A stretch of 64,000 nt of DNA from an uncultured Bacteroides sp. (GCF_910585845.1 NZ_CAJUHF010000018.1:1-64000); one strand, 5' to 3'; shown: positions 8,684 to 17,776, counted from the first letter of the stretch. The notes: a model not told the origin generated them from the sequence alone. Made by a program: numbers and translations.

Positions 8684-9241
8684 TCAATCTTTTTTAGCGT
8701 TTTTAAACGGCAAACCAAACTCTTTCAACAATGCATATCCTTCTTCATCCGTTTTTGCAGAAGTCACAAAGGTAATATTCATTCCAAGAATTCTAGTAAT
8801 GCTATCGATATTAATTTCTGGGAAAATAATCTGTTCTTGAATACCAAGAGTATAATTTCCTCTTCCATCAAACTTGCTTTCAATACCCTTAAAGTCACGG
8901 ATACGCGGAAGAGCAACACGAACCAACTTTTCAAGGAATTCGTACATTCTCTCACGACGTAAAGTTACCATAACACCAATAGGCATTTTTTTACGCAATT
9001 TAAAATTCGCAATATCTTTACGAGAAATTGTCGCTACAGCTTTCTGTCCTGTAATAGCAGTCATCTCGTTAATTGCTACCTCAATAATCTTCTTATCGGC
9101 AACAGCCATACCTAAACCCTGATTGATAACAATCTTCTTAAGTACGGGTATCTGCATTGCAGAAGAATACTGGAACTGTGACTTCAATGCAGGCGCAATA
9201 CGCTCTGCATACTCTTTCTTAAGACTAGCAGTATTACTCAT
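8684..9241 (-). CDS. rplE: 50S ribosomal protein L5 (uL5)
   Basis: 185 aa. Binds 5S rRNA in the central protuberance with L18 and touches P-site tRNA. Motifs: IPVLKKIVINQGLGMAVADK, ITGQKAVATISRKDIANFKL and LPRIRDFKGIESKFDGRGN. Its ATG overlaps the rplX stop by one base (TAATG), which suggests translational coupling. Confidence 0.99.
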   Translation of the reverse strand: MSNTASLKKEYAERIAPALKSQFQYSSAMQIPVLKKIVINQGLGMAVADKKIIEVAINEMTAITGQKAVATISRKDIANFKLRKKMPIGVMVTLRRERMYEFLEKLVRVALPRIRDFKGIESKFDGRGNYTLGIQEQIIFPEINIDSITRILGMNITFVTSAKTDEEGYALLKEFGLPFKNAKKD

Positions 9242-9561
9242 TACTTAATCTCCTCTCCTGATTTTTTAGAATAACGCACTAAAGTTCCTTCAGAACTTTC
9301 TTTTCTACCAACACGCGTTGCTTTACCAGTTTTTGGATCAACCGGATTCAAGTTAGAAATGTGGATAGAAGCTTCCTGCTTCACAATACCACCTTGAGGA
9401 TTCTTAGCATTCGGTTTTGTGCTTTTGGATACCATATTACAGCCTTCAACAATTGCACGACCTTCTTTTACAAGAACCTTCAATACACGACCAGTTTTAC
9501 CTTTATCGTCACCAGCGTTTACGTAAACTGTATCGCCTTTTTTAATATGTAGTTTACTCAT
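9241..9561 (-). CDS. rplX: 50S ribosomal protein L24 (uL24)
   Basis: 106 aa. An early 50S assembly initiator that lies near the exit tunnel. The KOW motif is at the N-terminus (KGDTVYVNAGDDKGKTGRVL). The next gene rplE starts on the last base of the stop codon. Confidence 0.99.
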   Translation of the reverse strand: MSKLHIKKGDTVYVNAGDDKGKTGRVLKVLVKEGRAIVEGCNMVSKSTKPNAKNPQGGIVKQEASIHISNLNPVDPKTGKATRVGRKESSEGTLVRYSKKSGEEIK

Positions 9562-9581
9562 TACTTAAATCTTTTACAAAA

Positions 9582-9947
9582 TTAAAGTACTTCAGGAGCG
9601 AGTGACACAACTTTCATGTTAGTAGCACGAAGTTCTCTTGCTACCGGACCGAAAATACGACTGCCTCTAATCTCACCTGCATTATTCAACAACACACAAG
9701 CATTGTCATCAAAACGTATATAAGAACCATCAGCACGACGGATTTCTTTTTTAGTACGTACGATCAAAGCTTTAGACACTGCACCTTTTTTAATATCACT
9801 TGAAGGGATAACGCTCTTCACAGAAACAACAATAACGTCCCCAACTGAAGCATAACGACGCCCTGTACCGCCTAAAACACGAATACAAAGAGCTTCTTTT
9901 GCTCCACTATTATCACATACTGTAAGTCTGGATTCTACTTGTATCAT
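9582..9947 (-). CDS. rplN: 50S ribosomal protein L14 (uL14)
   Basis: 121 aa. L14 forms intersubunit bridges with 16S rRNA and is the docking site of ribosome silencing factor RsfS. Start MIQVESRLTVCDNSGAKEAL and end RELRATNMKVVSLAPEVL are typical. Two bases separate it from rpsQ. Confidence 0.99.
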   Translation of the reverse strand: MIQVESRLTVCDNSGAKEALCIRVLGGTGRRYASVGDVIVVSVKSVIPSSDIKKGAVSKALIVRTKKEIRRADGSYIRFDDNACVLLNNAGEIRGSRIFGPVARELRATNMKVVSLAPEVL

Positions 9948-9949
9948 AA

Positions 9950-10219
9950 TTACTTCGCTCTTTCAATTATTTCTACTAATCTCCATCTCTTGGTCTTGCT
10001 CAAGGGACGAGTTTCCATGATGCGTACAGTATCACCGATATTGCACTCATTCTTTTCATCATGAGCATGATACTTCTTCGTTTTACTAACGAATTTTCCA
10101 TATATGGGGTGTTTTTCCTTAAATTTAGCTGCCACAGTGATGGTTTTATCCATTTTATTGCTCAGCACAACCCCAGTTCTTTCTTTTCTTAAATTTCTTG
10201 CTTCCATCAAACTCATCAT
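9950..10219 (-). CDS. rpsQ: 30S ribosomal protein S17 (uS17)
   Basis: 89 aa from the ATG at 10217-10219, which overlaps the rpmC stop as ATGA; an internal ATG at 10205-10207 (MEARNLRKERTG) would give 85 aa, closer to the usual length. S17 is an early 16S-binding OB-fold protein. Motifs: VVLSNKMDKTITVAAKFKEK and IGDTVRIMETRPLSKTKRWR. Confidence 0.98.
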   Translation of the reverse strand: MMSLMEARNLRKERTGVVLSNKMDKTITVAAKFKEKHPIYGKFVSKTKKYHAHDEKNECNIGDTVRIMETRPLSKTKRWRLVEIIERAK

Positions 10220-10413
10220 TTATTGTTAAGTTCTCTTTGGCGTAATTCAGTTTTCATACGCGCAATAGTCCTGCGTAATTGTTTGATTTGAGCAGGATTA
10301 TCCAAAGGAGAAATAGAATGATTTAAAATCATCTGGCCGTAATTCACCACTTCTGCCTCTACTCTTTCTACCAAATCGCTGGTAGACATTTCTTTAATTT
10401 CTGCTATTTTCAT
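10216..10413 (-). CDS. rpmC: 50S ribosomal protein L29 (uL29)
   Basis: 65 aa helical hairpin: MKIAEIKEMSTSDLVERVEA, then QIKQLRRTIARMKTELRQRE. L29 sits at the tunnel exit beside L23 and contributes to SRP and trigger factor docking. Its stop overlaps the rpsQ start by four bases. Confidence 0.98.
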   Translation of the reverse strand: MKIAEIKEMSTSDLVERVEAEVVNYGQMILNHSISPLDNPAQIKQLRRTIARMKTELRQRELNNK

Positions 10414-10418
10414 ATTCC

Positions 10419-10853
10419 TTACGCATTTTGATTTTGAACATCATAATCACGTCTTACAACAAACTTCGTTGTAATAGGAAGCTTCTGAGCAGCCAAACGC
10501 AAAGCTTCTTTTGCGATTTCATATGATACTCCTTCGGCTTCGATTATAATTCTTCCCGGTGTCACAGGAGCAACAAAACCCTCTGGAGCACCTTTACCTT
10601 TACCCATACGTACATCGGCAGGCTTTCTAGTAATAGGTTTATCCGGGAAAATACGAATCCAAATTTGTCCTTGACGTTGCATATATCTTGTCACTGCAAT
10701 ACGAGCAGCTTCAATCTGACGGCCTGTAATCCATTTTGTTTCCAAAGCCTTAATTCCAAAAGAACCGAAAGCCAACTGATTACCTCTTTGGGCAACACCT
10801 TTTTGACGGCCTTTTTGTTGTCTTCTGAATTTTGTCTTTTTCGGTTGTAACAT
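10419..10853 (-). CDS. rplP: 50S ribosomal protein L16 (uL16)
   Basis: 144 aa. L16 organises the A-site side of the peptidyl transferase centre. Start MLQPKKTKFRRQQKGRQKG, then FGIKALETKWITGRQIEAAR and RIFPDKPITRKPADVRMGKG, with the KGAPEGFVAPVTPG loop that approaches A-site tRNA. Confidence 0.99.
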   Translation of the reverse strand: MLQPKKTKFRRQQKGRQKGVAQRGNQLAFGSFGIKALETKWITGRQIEAARIAVTRYMQRQGQIWIRIFPDKPITRKPADVRMGKGKGAPEGFVAPVTPGRIIIEAEGVSYEIAKEALRLAAQKLPITTKFVVRRDYDVQNQNA

Positions 10854-10875
10854 AATTCCTAAAATTCAAATTCGT

Positions 10876-11607
10876 TTAGCGATTATTTTTCTTTCTTTTG
10901 AAGTTCTTTCCGCCATTGTTTCCGCTATTGCTTCCACGACCACCTTCTTTGCTTTGCGTAAAGTTTGGAGCCAATTCTCTCTTCCCAAATACTTCACCTC
11001 TACAAATCCAAACTTTGATACCAAGAAGACCAACTTTAGTCAATGCTTCTGTATGACAGTAGTCAATATCTGCTCTGAAAGTGTGCAACGGAGTTCTTCC
11101 TTCTTTATACATTTCAGAACGGGCCATTTCAGCTCCATTCAAACGTCCTGAAATCTGAATCTTTATACCTTCAGCTCCCATACGCATAGTATTAGCGATA
11201 GCCATTTTAATGGCACGGCGATAGGCAATCTTACCTTCAACCTGGCGAGCGATGTTATTTGCTACAATAACAGCATCCAACTCAGGTCTTTTCACTTCAA
11301 AAATATTGATCTGAATATCTTTATCGGTAACCTTCTTCAATTCTTCTTTCAACTTATCAACTTCTTGGCCACCCTTACCGATAATAATACCCGGACGTGC
11401 AGTACAAACGGTAATAGTTACGAGTTTCAGTGTACGTTCAATTACAATCCTGGACACACTGGCTTTTGCAAGTCTAGCATTCAGATATTTACGAATTTTG
11501 CTATCTTCCAGCAATGAATCGCCGTAATTATTTCCACCATACCAGTTGGAATCCCATCCTCTGATAATTCCTAAACGGTTGCTTATTGGATTAACTTTTT
11601 GTCCCAT
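10876..11607 (-). CDS. rpsC: 30S ribosomal protein S3 (uS3)
   Basis: 243 aa. KH domain in the N-terminal half with GIIIGKGGQEVDKLKEELKK, C-terminal S3 domain with RRAIKMAIANTMRMGAEGIK. S3 lines the mRNA entry channel and shares its helicase function with S4 and S5. The final ~25 residues are a Gly/Asn/Lys tail. Gene starts MGQKVNPISNRLGIIRGW. Confidence 0.99.
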   Translation of the reverse strand: MGQKVNPISNRLGIIRGWDSNWYGGNNYGDSLLEDSKIRKYLNARLAKASVSRIVIERTLKLVTITVCTARPGIIIGKGGQEVDKLKEELKKVTDKDIQINIFEVKRPELDAVIVANNIARQVEGKIAYRRAIKMAIANTMRMGAEGIKIQISGRLNGAEMARSEMYKEGRTPLHTFRADIDYCHTEALTKVGLLGIKVWICRGEVFGKRELAPNFTQSKEGGRGSNSGNNGGKNFKRKKNNR

Positions 11608-11612
11608 TTACC

Positions 11613-12023
11613 TTAATTTTGATCTTCGTTATTACTTTTAGAACCAACGAACAAAGTTACGTGATTTGAACGTTTACGAATTCTATATCCTCTACCCTGC
11701 GGAGCTGGTCTCATTCTTTTAAGAGTAGCACCACAATCAACAAAAATCTTTGTCACAAACAACTCACCGCTTTCTGCTTTACGTTCGTTTTTCTGTTCCC
11801 AGTTAGCAATTGCAGAGCGCAACAGTTTTTCAACTCTGGCAGCTGCCTCTTTTGAAGAAAACTTCAAAACGCCAAGTGCCCTGTTCACTTCCATACCGCG
11901 AATCATGTCAGCCACGAGACGCATTTTGCGAGGAGAAGTAGGAACATTATGCAACTTTGCAAAGTACATGGTCTTAAGGGCTTCTTTTCTTTTATCAGCC
12001 GATATTTTTTTTCTTACTCCCAT
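11613..12023 (-). CDS. rplV: 50S ribosomal protein L22 (uL22)
   Basis: 136 aa from MGVRKKISADKRKEALK; an ATG nine codons further up lies in the AT-rich spacer and is not expected. L22 lines the exit tunnel; its long hairpin (GELFVTKIFVDCGATLKRMR) reaches the constriction where macrolides act. Core motif: PRKMRLVADMIRGMEVNRAL. Confidence 0.98.
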   Translation of the reverse strand: MGVRKKISADKRKEALKTMYFAKLHNVPTSPRKMRLVADMIRGMEVNRALGVLKFSSKEAAARVEKLLRSAIANWEQKNERKAESGELFVTKIFVDCGATLKRMRPAPQGRGYRIRKRSNHVTLFVGSKSNNEDQN

Positions 12024-12058
12024 TATATTATACTTTATTATTTCAAACAAATATCCTG

Positions 12059-12328
12059 TTATTTCTTCTTATTACCAGCATGGCCTCTGAAAGTACGAGT
12101 TGGAGCAAATTCACCCAACTTGTGACCTACCATATTTTCGGTAACGTATACAGGAATAAATTTATTTCCGTTATGAACTGCAACTGTATGCCCTACAAAA
12201 TCAGGCGAAATCATTGAAGCTCTGGCCCAAGTCTTAACAACAACTTTCTTGCCTGATTCATTCATGGCAAGAACCTTCTTCTCAAGCTTAACGTTAATAT
12301 ACGGACCTTTTTTTAATGAACGACTCAT
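12059..12328 (-). CDS. rpsS: 30S ribosomal protein S19 (uS19)
   Basis: 89 aa. S19 pairs with S13 at the top of the head and contacts A-site tRNA. Typical sequence: MSRSLKKGPYINVKLEKKV, TWARASMISPDFVGHTVAVH and GHKLGEFAPTRTFRGHAG. Between rplB and rplV as usual. Confidence 0.99.
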   Translation of the reverse strand: MSRSLKKGPYINVKLEKKVLAMNESGKKVVVKTWARASMISPDFVGHTVAVHNGNKFIPVYVTENMVGHKLGEFAPTRTFRGHAGNKKK

Positions 12329-12348
12329 AGTTTACTCAATTAATCAGA

Positions 12349-13173
12349 TTACTTCTTTCTTCTCTCAATAATATACTTAGACGATTGTTTCTTCGGAGCT
12401 CTAGTCTTAAGTCCCTTAGCATACAATCCCTTACGAGATCTTGGGTGTCCTCCTGAAGCGCGTCCTTCACCACCACCCATCGGGTGATCAACCGGGTTCA
12501 TAACAACACCACGGTTATGCGGACGACGTCCAAGCCAACGAGAACGTCCAGCCTTACCAGAACTTTCCAATCCATGATCAGAGTTACCTACACTACCGAT
12601 AGTAGCTTTACAAGTGCTAAGTATTTGTCTTACTTCACCTGAAGGCAATTTGATTACACAATATTTCCCTTCTCTTGAAGTCAACTGAGCGAAGTTACCT
12701 GCTGAGCGAACCAATGCAGCGCCTTGTCCCGGACGTAATTCAATATTATGAATCACAGTACCAACCGGGATATTCTGAAGAGGAAGCGCATTTCCAATCT
12801 CTGGAGCTGCCGTTTCACCTGACATCAAAGTCGCACCTACTTGCAATCCATTGGGAGCAATAATATATCTTTTTTCTCCATCTGCATAAAACAACAAAGC
12901 GATACGAGCCGAACGATTCGGATCGTATTCTATTGTTTTAACCACTGCAGGCACACCGTCCTTATTTCTCTTGAAATCTACAATTCTGATAATCTTCTTG
13001 TGACCGCCACCGATGTAGCGCATAGTCATCTTACCTTCGTTATTACGACCACCTGAAGACTTCTTGCCAAAAACAAGAGATTTTTCTGGTACCCGCGCAG
13101 TAATTTCTTCATAGGTACCAATAATTTTATGTCTCTGCCCCGGTGTTGTGGGCTTAAATTTACGTACTGCCAT
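12349..13173 (-). CDS. rplB: 50S ribosomal protein L2 (uL2)
   Basis: 274 aa, full length. L2 is needed for subunit joining and peptidyl transfer; the conserved histidine of the bacterial family is in the loop NPVDHPMGGGEGRASGGHPR. Earlier segments carry the OB fold and SH3-like domains (RIVDFKRNKDGVPAVVKTIE). Confidence 0.99.
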   Translation of the reverse strand: MAVRKFKPTTPGQRHKIIGTYEEITARVPEKSLVFGKKSSGGRNNEGKMTMRYIGGGHKKIIRIVDFKRNKDGVPAVVKTIEYDPNRSARIALLFYADGEKRYIIAPNGLQVGATLMSGETAAPEIGNALPLQNIPVGTVIHNIELRPGQGAALVRSAGNFAQLTSREGKYCVIKLPSGEVRQILSTCKATIGSVGNSDHGLESSGKAGRSRWLGRRPHNRGVVMNPVDHPMGGGEGRASGGHPRSRKGLYAKGLKTRAPKKQSSKYIIERRKK

Positions 13174-13178
13174 TTCTT

Positions 13179-13472
13179 TTAAATATTGCTATAAAAATCA
13201 ATAGTATCTCCTTCTTTCAACGTAACAATTGCTTTCTTATAAGCATTTGTACGTCCATTGATGATACCAGCTTTTGTATAACGGCTCTTATTCTTACCGG
13301 CATACTTAACCGTATTTACATCAATTACCGCAACGTTATACAGGGCTTCAACCTCTCTCTTAATTTCCAATTTGTTAGCTTCAGGACGCACGATAAAGCC
13401 AAAACGATTGTTTGTCTTATCCGTAATTGCTGTCATTTTCTCTGTTACTAACGGTTTAATAATAATTCCCAT
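13179..13472 (-). CDS. rplW: 50S ribosomal protein L23 (uL23)
   Basis: 97 aa. L23 at the tunnel exit is the docking site of trigger factor and SRP. Start MGIIIKPLVTEKMTAITDK, then KLEIKREVEALYNVAVIDVN. A GGAGG (13481-13485) lies eight bases before the ATG, just after the rplD stop, an uncommonly good Shine-Dalgarno for this phylum. Confidence 0.99.
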   Translation of the reverse strand: MGIIIKPLVTEKMTAITDKTNNRFGFIVRPEANKLEIKREVEALYNVAVIDVNTVKYAGKNKSRYTKAGIINGRTNAYKKAIVTLKEGDTIDFYSNI

Positions 13473-13480
13473 TATTTAAG

Positions 13481-13490
13481 CCTCCTTTTT
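13481..13490 (-). promoter_or_regulatory. Shine-Dalgarno of rplW
   Basis: AAAAAGGAGG on the minus strand, 8 bases before the rplW ATG and overlapping the end of the rplD stop codon (13489-13491). Confidence 0.65.
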
Positions 13491-14115
13491 ACATTAAGAT
13501 ATTGTCAATAGCCGAAAGAGCATTTTCTGTAAACACAACAACCCCAGCATCCAATACTCTGTAAGTATTTAATCCTGAGATAGTCTGTACGTTTGCACTT
13601 TCCACGTTACGAGCTGACAAATATACGTTTTTATTTGCTTCCGGTAAAACCATAAGCAGCTTTTTGTCAGAAACTTTAAGATTATTTATCATTGCTACAA
13701 ATTCCTTTGTTTTCGGAGCTTCAAAAGTGAAGTCTTCTACAATGATAATTGCATTGTTCTGTGCCTTATATGCCAATGCTGACTTACGCGCCAATGCTTT
13801 TACTTTCTTGTTCAACTTGAAGTAATAGTCTCTCGGCTTAGGACCAAAAACGCGACCACCACCAACAAGTACCGGTGAGTTCATGTCACCACGACGTGCA
13901 CCACCACCACCTTTTTGGCGTCCGATTTTACGAGTTGAACCACTTATCTCGCTTCTCTCTTTTGACTTATGTGTACCCTGACGCTGATTAGCCATAAATT
14001 GCTTTACGTCCAAATAGATAGCGTGGTCGTTGGGCTCAATTCCGAAGATAGACTCGTTTAACGTAATCTTTCTCCCAGTGTCTTCACCTTTAATGTTATA
14101 TACGTTAACTTCCAT
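13489..14115 (-). CDS. rplD: 50S ribosomal protein L4 (uL4)
   Basis: 208 aa. L4 forms part of the tunnel constriction with its extended loop (KSKERSEISGSTRKIGRQKG) and in E. coli represses the S10 operon by binding the nascent leader RNA. The ATG shares a base with the rplC stop (TAATG). Confidence 0.99.
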   Translation of the reverse strand: MEVNVYNIKGEDTGRKITLNESIFGIEPNDHAIYLDVKQFMANQRQGTHKSKERSEISGSTRKIGRQKGGGGARRGDMNSPVLVGGGRVFGPKPRDYYFKLNKKVKALARKSALAYKAQNNAIIIVEDFTFEAPKTKEFVAMINNLKVSDKKLLMVLPEANKNVYLSARNVESANVQTISGLNTYRVLDAGVVVFTENALSAIDNILM

Positions 14116-14732
14116 TATTTCTCAATTATTACGATTGAACCTTTGCAACCGGGAACAGAACCTTTAATCAAAAGGAGGTTGTGATCCGGAAGAACCTTTA
14201 ATACCTGTAAGTTTTGAATTGTCACTCTGTCTCCACCAAGTTGACCGCCCATGCGCATTCCCTTAAACACTTTTGCAGGGTATGAACATGCACCGATAGA
14301 ACCCGGTTTACGAGCACGGTTGTGCTGACCGTGAGTAGTCTGGCCTACACCTCCAAAACCATGTCTTTTAACTACACCTTGGAAACCTTTACCCTTAGAA
14401 GTACCAATAACATCAACAAAAGCTACGTCATTGAACAATTCTACTGTAACGGTATCACCCAGATTCAACTCTGTTTCAAACTCCTTGAACTCAGCCAAGT
14501 GTTTCTTGGGAGTTACTCCTGCTTTTTTAAAGTGGCCCATCAACGGTTTCGTTGTATGCTTCTCTTTCTTGTCTTGGAAGCCCAACTGCACTGCTGCATA
14601 ACCATCTTTCTCTACAGTCTTAATCTGAGTAACAACACAAGGACCTGCTTCGATAACAGTGCATGGCACATTTTTGCCCTCGGCACTGAAAACGGATGTC
14701 ATTCCGATTTTTTTTCCTAATAATCCTGGCAT
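14115..14732 (-). CDS. rplC: 50S ribosomal protein L3 (uL3)
   Basis: 205 aa. One of the two proteins that start 50S assembly; its central extension (FGGVGQTTHGQHNRARKPGS) approaches the peptidyl transferase centre. Start MPGLLGKKIGMTSVFSAEGK and end KGSVPGCKGSIVII are typical. Confidence 0.99.
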   Translation of the reverse strand: MPGLLGKKIGMTSVFSAEGKNVPCTVIEAGPCVVTQIKTVEKDGYAAVQLGFQDKKEKHTTKPLMGHFKKAGVTPKKHLAEFKEFETELNLGDTVTVELFNDVAFVDVIGTSKGKGFQGVVKRHGFGGVGQTTHGQHNRARKPGSIGACSYPAKVFKGMRMGGQLGGDRVTIQNLQVLKVLPDHNLLLIKGSVPGCKGSIVIIEK

Positions 14733-14753
14733 TTCACTTAAAATTTTAAATAA

Positions 14754-15059
14754 CTACACTTTGATTTCTACTTCCACACCACTCGGCAACTCCAACTTCA
14801 TCAGAGCATCTACAGTCTTAGCTGTTGAGCTATAGATGTCGATCAATCTCTTATAAGAAGAGAGTTCAAACTGTTCGCGAGACTTCTTGTTAACGAAAGT
14901 CGAGCGATTCACGGTAAAGATACGCTTGTGCGTAGGGAGAGGAATCGGGCCGCTAACGATGGCACCCGTTGCCTTCACCGTTCTTACAATCTTCTCAGCT
15001 GATTTGTCAACCAAGTTGTGGTCGTAAGATTTCAATTTAATTCTAATTTTTTGACTCAT
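14754..15059 (-). CDS. rpsJ: 30S ribosomal protein S10 (uS10), NusE
   Basis: 101 aa. First gene of the S10 cluster. S10 sits in the 30S head and, as NusE, bridges NusG and the ribosome in antitermination and coupling; nusG is in the same block at 29904-30446. Motifs: IRIKLKSYDHNLVDKSAEKI and SGPIPLPTHKRIFTVNRS. A hairpin lies 39-70 bp upstream. Confidence 0.99.
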   Translation of the reverse strand: MSQKIRIKLKSYDHNLVDKSAEKIVRTVKATGAIVSGPIPLPTHKRIFTVNRSTFVNKKSREQFELSSYKRLIDIYSSTAKTVDALMKLELPSGVEVEIKV

Positions 15060-15097
15060 TAGTTTTACTAAATCATTAAGTTATAATAAGATAAATT

Positions 15098-15129
15098 CCG
15101 TAGGCTAAGAGTCATTCGCTAGCCTACGG
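15098..15129 (-). terminator. hairpin between fusA and rpsJ
   Basis: CCGTAGGCT (15098-15106) pairs perfectly with AGCCTACGG (15121-15129) over a 14-base loop. On the minus strand the stem is followed by AATTTATCTT, only moderately T-rich. It could be a partial terminator or attenuator between the str and S10 parts of the block. Confidence 0.65.
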
Positions 15130-15140
15130 TTTTATAATGT

Positions 15141-17258
15141 TTAAATCAGATCTACACGTCCCTTCACTTCTTCCAACACAGCTTTGGCAATTGAATTGGA
15201 AACTTGAGCGTGATGAGAGTAAGTCATTGAAGAGGTCGCACGTCCAGAAGTAATGGTACGCAAAGCTGTTACGTAACCGAACATCTCTGCCAGCGGAACC
15301 ATAGCTTTCACAATACGAGCACCTGAGCGGCTAGACTCCATACCTTCTACCTGACCACGGCGTTTGTTTAAGTCACCAATTACATCACCCATGTTTTCTT
15401 CCGGAGTTACAACTTCCAGCTTCATGATAGGTTCCATAAGTACGGGACCGGCCTTAGCACACGCATTCTTATATGCCTGGATAGCACAAATTTCGAATGA
15501 CAACTGGTCTGAGTCTACCGGATGGAAAGAACCATCAATCAAAGTCACTTTCAGAGAATCAAGCGGATAGCCTGCCAGCACACCGTTTTTCATCGCTGTA
15601 ACAAAACCTTTCTGTACAGAAGGAATAAATTCCTTAGGAATGTTACCACCCTTAACTTCGTCGATGAACTGCAATCCGCCTTCCTTAAAGTCTTCGTCTA
15701 CCGGACCGATATTCACGATGATATCAGCGAATTTACCACGACCACCAGACTGCTTCTTATACACTTCACGCAAGTTGACAGTCTTTGTAATGGCTTCTTT
15801 ATAGTTAACCTGAGGTTTACCTTGGTTACACTCTACCTTGAATTCACGTTTCAAACGATCGATAATGATATCCAAGTGAAGCTCACCCATACCAGAAATT
15901 ACAGTCTGACCTGTCTGTTCGTCGGTCTTAACCGTAAATGTCGGGTCTTCTTCAGCCAACTTAGCCAAACCGTTAGACAACTTATCCATATCTTTCTGAG
16001 TCTTCGGTTCTACGGCAATACCAATTACCGGTTCAGGGAAGTCCATAGACTCCAATACGATCGGAGCTGTTTCATCACACAAGGTATCACCAGTATGGAT
16101 ATCTTTAAAACCAACGCCTGCGCCTATATCTCCAGCACTGATAACTTCTACCGGATTCTGCTTGTTTGAATGCATCTGGAACAAACGAGACACGCGTTCT
16201 TTCTTACCAGAACGAGAGTTATATATATAAGAACCTGCTTCGATCTTTCCTGAATAAACACGGAAGAAAGTCAAACGACCTACATAAGGGTCAGTAGCAA
16301 TCTTAAATGCCAAAGCAGACGTCTTGTCATCTTCACTAGGTTTACGATCTTCCTCAGCACCTGTTTCAGGATTTGTACCAACTACATTTTCCGTATCCAA
16401 CGGAGAAGGTAAAAATGCACAAACATAATCCAACAATGTCTGAACACCTTTATTCTTGAATGATGAGCCACACAACATGGGAACAACAGCCATTTGTACG
16501 GTAGCATTGCGGAGAGCTCTCAGAATTTCTTCCTCTGTGATAGTGGAAGGATCATCAAAATATTTCTCCATTAATGCATCATCAAATTCTGCAACTTTTT
16601 CAAGCATCTTGTCTCTCCATTCAGCAGCTTCATCTGCCAAGTTTGCGGGGATTTCCTCTACAGTGTAGTCAGCACCCATTGTCTCATCGTGCCAATAGAT
16701 GGCTTTCATCTTAACCAGGTCAACCAAACCCTTGAAAGATTCTTCAGCACCGATAGGGATTACAACCGGACACGGATTAGCACCCAGCACGTCTTTCATT
16801 TGGCGAACAACTTCAAAGAAGTCTGCACCCGAACGGTCCATCTTGTTCACATAAGCAATACGGGGTACGTTATATTTATCAGCCTGACGCCATACAGTTT
16901 CTGACTGAGGTTCCACACCACCTACCGCACAATATGCAGCGACTGCACCATCCAACACACGCAACGAACGTTCTACCTCAGCAGTAAAGTCAACGTGTCC
17001 CGGAGTATCAATCAAGTTGATTTTATAAGTTTTGCCTGCATATTTCCAACGTGTAGTAGTAGCAGCAGAAGTAATAGTGATACCACGTTCCTGCTCCTGT
17101 TCCATCCAGTCCATTGTAGCAGCACCATCATGCACTTCTCCAATTTTATGAGTCAAACCTGTATAAAACAGAATACGTTCGGAAGTTGTCGTCTTTCCGG
17201 CATCAATGTGAGCCATGATACCGATATTACGCGTCAAATGTAAATCTTGTTTTGCCAT
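15141..17258 (-). CDS. fusA: elongation factor G
   Basis: 705 aa translocation GTPase. G1 is AHIDAGKTT near residue 18, G3 is DTPGHVDF, G4 is NKMD; domains II to V follow, with GRATSSMTYSHHAQVSNSIA near the end of domain V. In E. coli the str operon has tufA after fusA; here rpsJ follows and the only tuf in the window is with secE (30792-31976). Confidence 0.99.
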   Translation of the reverse strand: MAKQDLHLTRNIGIMAHIDAGKTTTSERILFYTGLTHKIGEVHDGAATMDWMEQEQERGITITSAATTTRWKYAGKTYKINLIDTPGHVDFTAEVERSLRVLDGAVAAYCAVGGVEPQSETVWRQADKYNVPRIAYVNKMDRSGADFFEVVRQMKDVLGANPCPVVIPIGAEESFKGLVDLVKMKAIYWHDETMGADYTVEEIPANLADEAAEWRDKMLEKVAEFDDALMEKYFDDPSTITEEEILRALRNATVQMAVVPMLCGSSFKNKGVQTLLDYVCAFLPSPLDTENVVGTNPETGAEEDRKPSEDDKTSALAFKIATDPYVGRLTFFRVYSGKIEAGSYIYNSRSGKKERVSRLFQMHSNKQNPVEVISAGDIGAGVGFKDIHTGDTLCDETAPIVLESMDFPEPVIGIAVEPKTQKDMDKLSNGLAKLAEEDPTFTVKTDEQTGQTVISGMGELHLDIIIDRLKREFKVECNQGKPQVNYKEAITKTVNLREVYKKQSGGRGKFADIIVNIGPVDEDFKEGGLQFIDEVKGGNIPKEFIPSVQKGFVTAMKNGVLAGYPLDSLKVTLIDGSFHPVDSDQLSFEICAIQAYKNACAKAGPVLMEPIMKLEVVTPEENMGDVIGDLNKRRGQVEGMESSRSGARIVKAMVPLAEMFGYVTALRTITSGRATSSMTYSHHAQVSNSIAKAVLEEVKGRVDLI

Positions 17259-17299
17259 TTTAATTTCTTTTACTTTAAGTTCTTAATCTATTTACAGCA

Positions 17300-17776
17300 T
17301 TAGAATCTAAAATGAGCAAATGCACGGTTAGCTTCTGCCATTCTGTGCATATCTTCTTTACGCTTGAAAGCACCGCCCTGTTCATTATATGCGTCCATGA
17401 TCTCAGCAGCCAATTTATCAGCCATTGACTTACCACCACGCTTACGAGCGAAAATGATCAGATTCTTCATTGAAACAGATTCCTTACGATCCGGACGGAT
17501 TTCAGTCGGAACTTGGAATGTTGCGCCACCTACACGACGAGATTTTACCTCAACTTGCGGCGTTACATTATCCAACGCCTTTTTCCAAATTTCAAGAGCA
17601 GTTTTTTCCTCGTTAGGAAGTTTTGTTTTTACGATTTCCAAAGCGGCATAGAAGATTTCGTAAGAGGTATTCTTCTTACCGTCATACATCAGGTGGTTCA
17701 CAAATTTTGAAACCTTTTGATCATTAAACACGGGATCCGGAAGGATTACGCGTTTTTTGGGTTTTGCTTTTCTCAT
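17300..17776 (-). CDS. rpsG: 30S ribosomal protein S7 (uS7)
   Basis: 158 aa. Primary binder of the 16S 3' major domain and a wall of the E site. Motifs MRKAKPKKRVILPDPVFNDQ, KVEVKSRRVGGATFQVPTEI-type segment and the beta-hairpin region. It is 149 bp from rpsL, more than is usual for rpsL-rpsG. Confidence 0.99.
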   Translation of the reverse strand: MRKAKPKKRVILPDPVFNDQKVSKFVNHLMYDGKKNTSYEIFYAALEIVKTKLPNEEKTALEIWKKALDNVTPQVEVKSRRVGGATFQVPTEIRPDRKESVSMKNLIIFARKRGGKSMADKLAAEIMDAYNEQGGAFKRKEDMHRMAEANRAFAHFRF

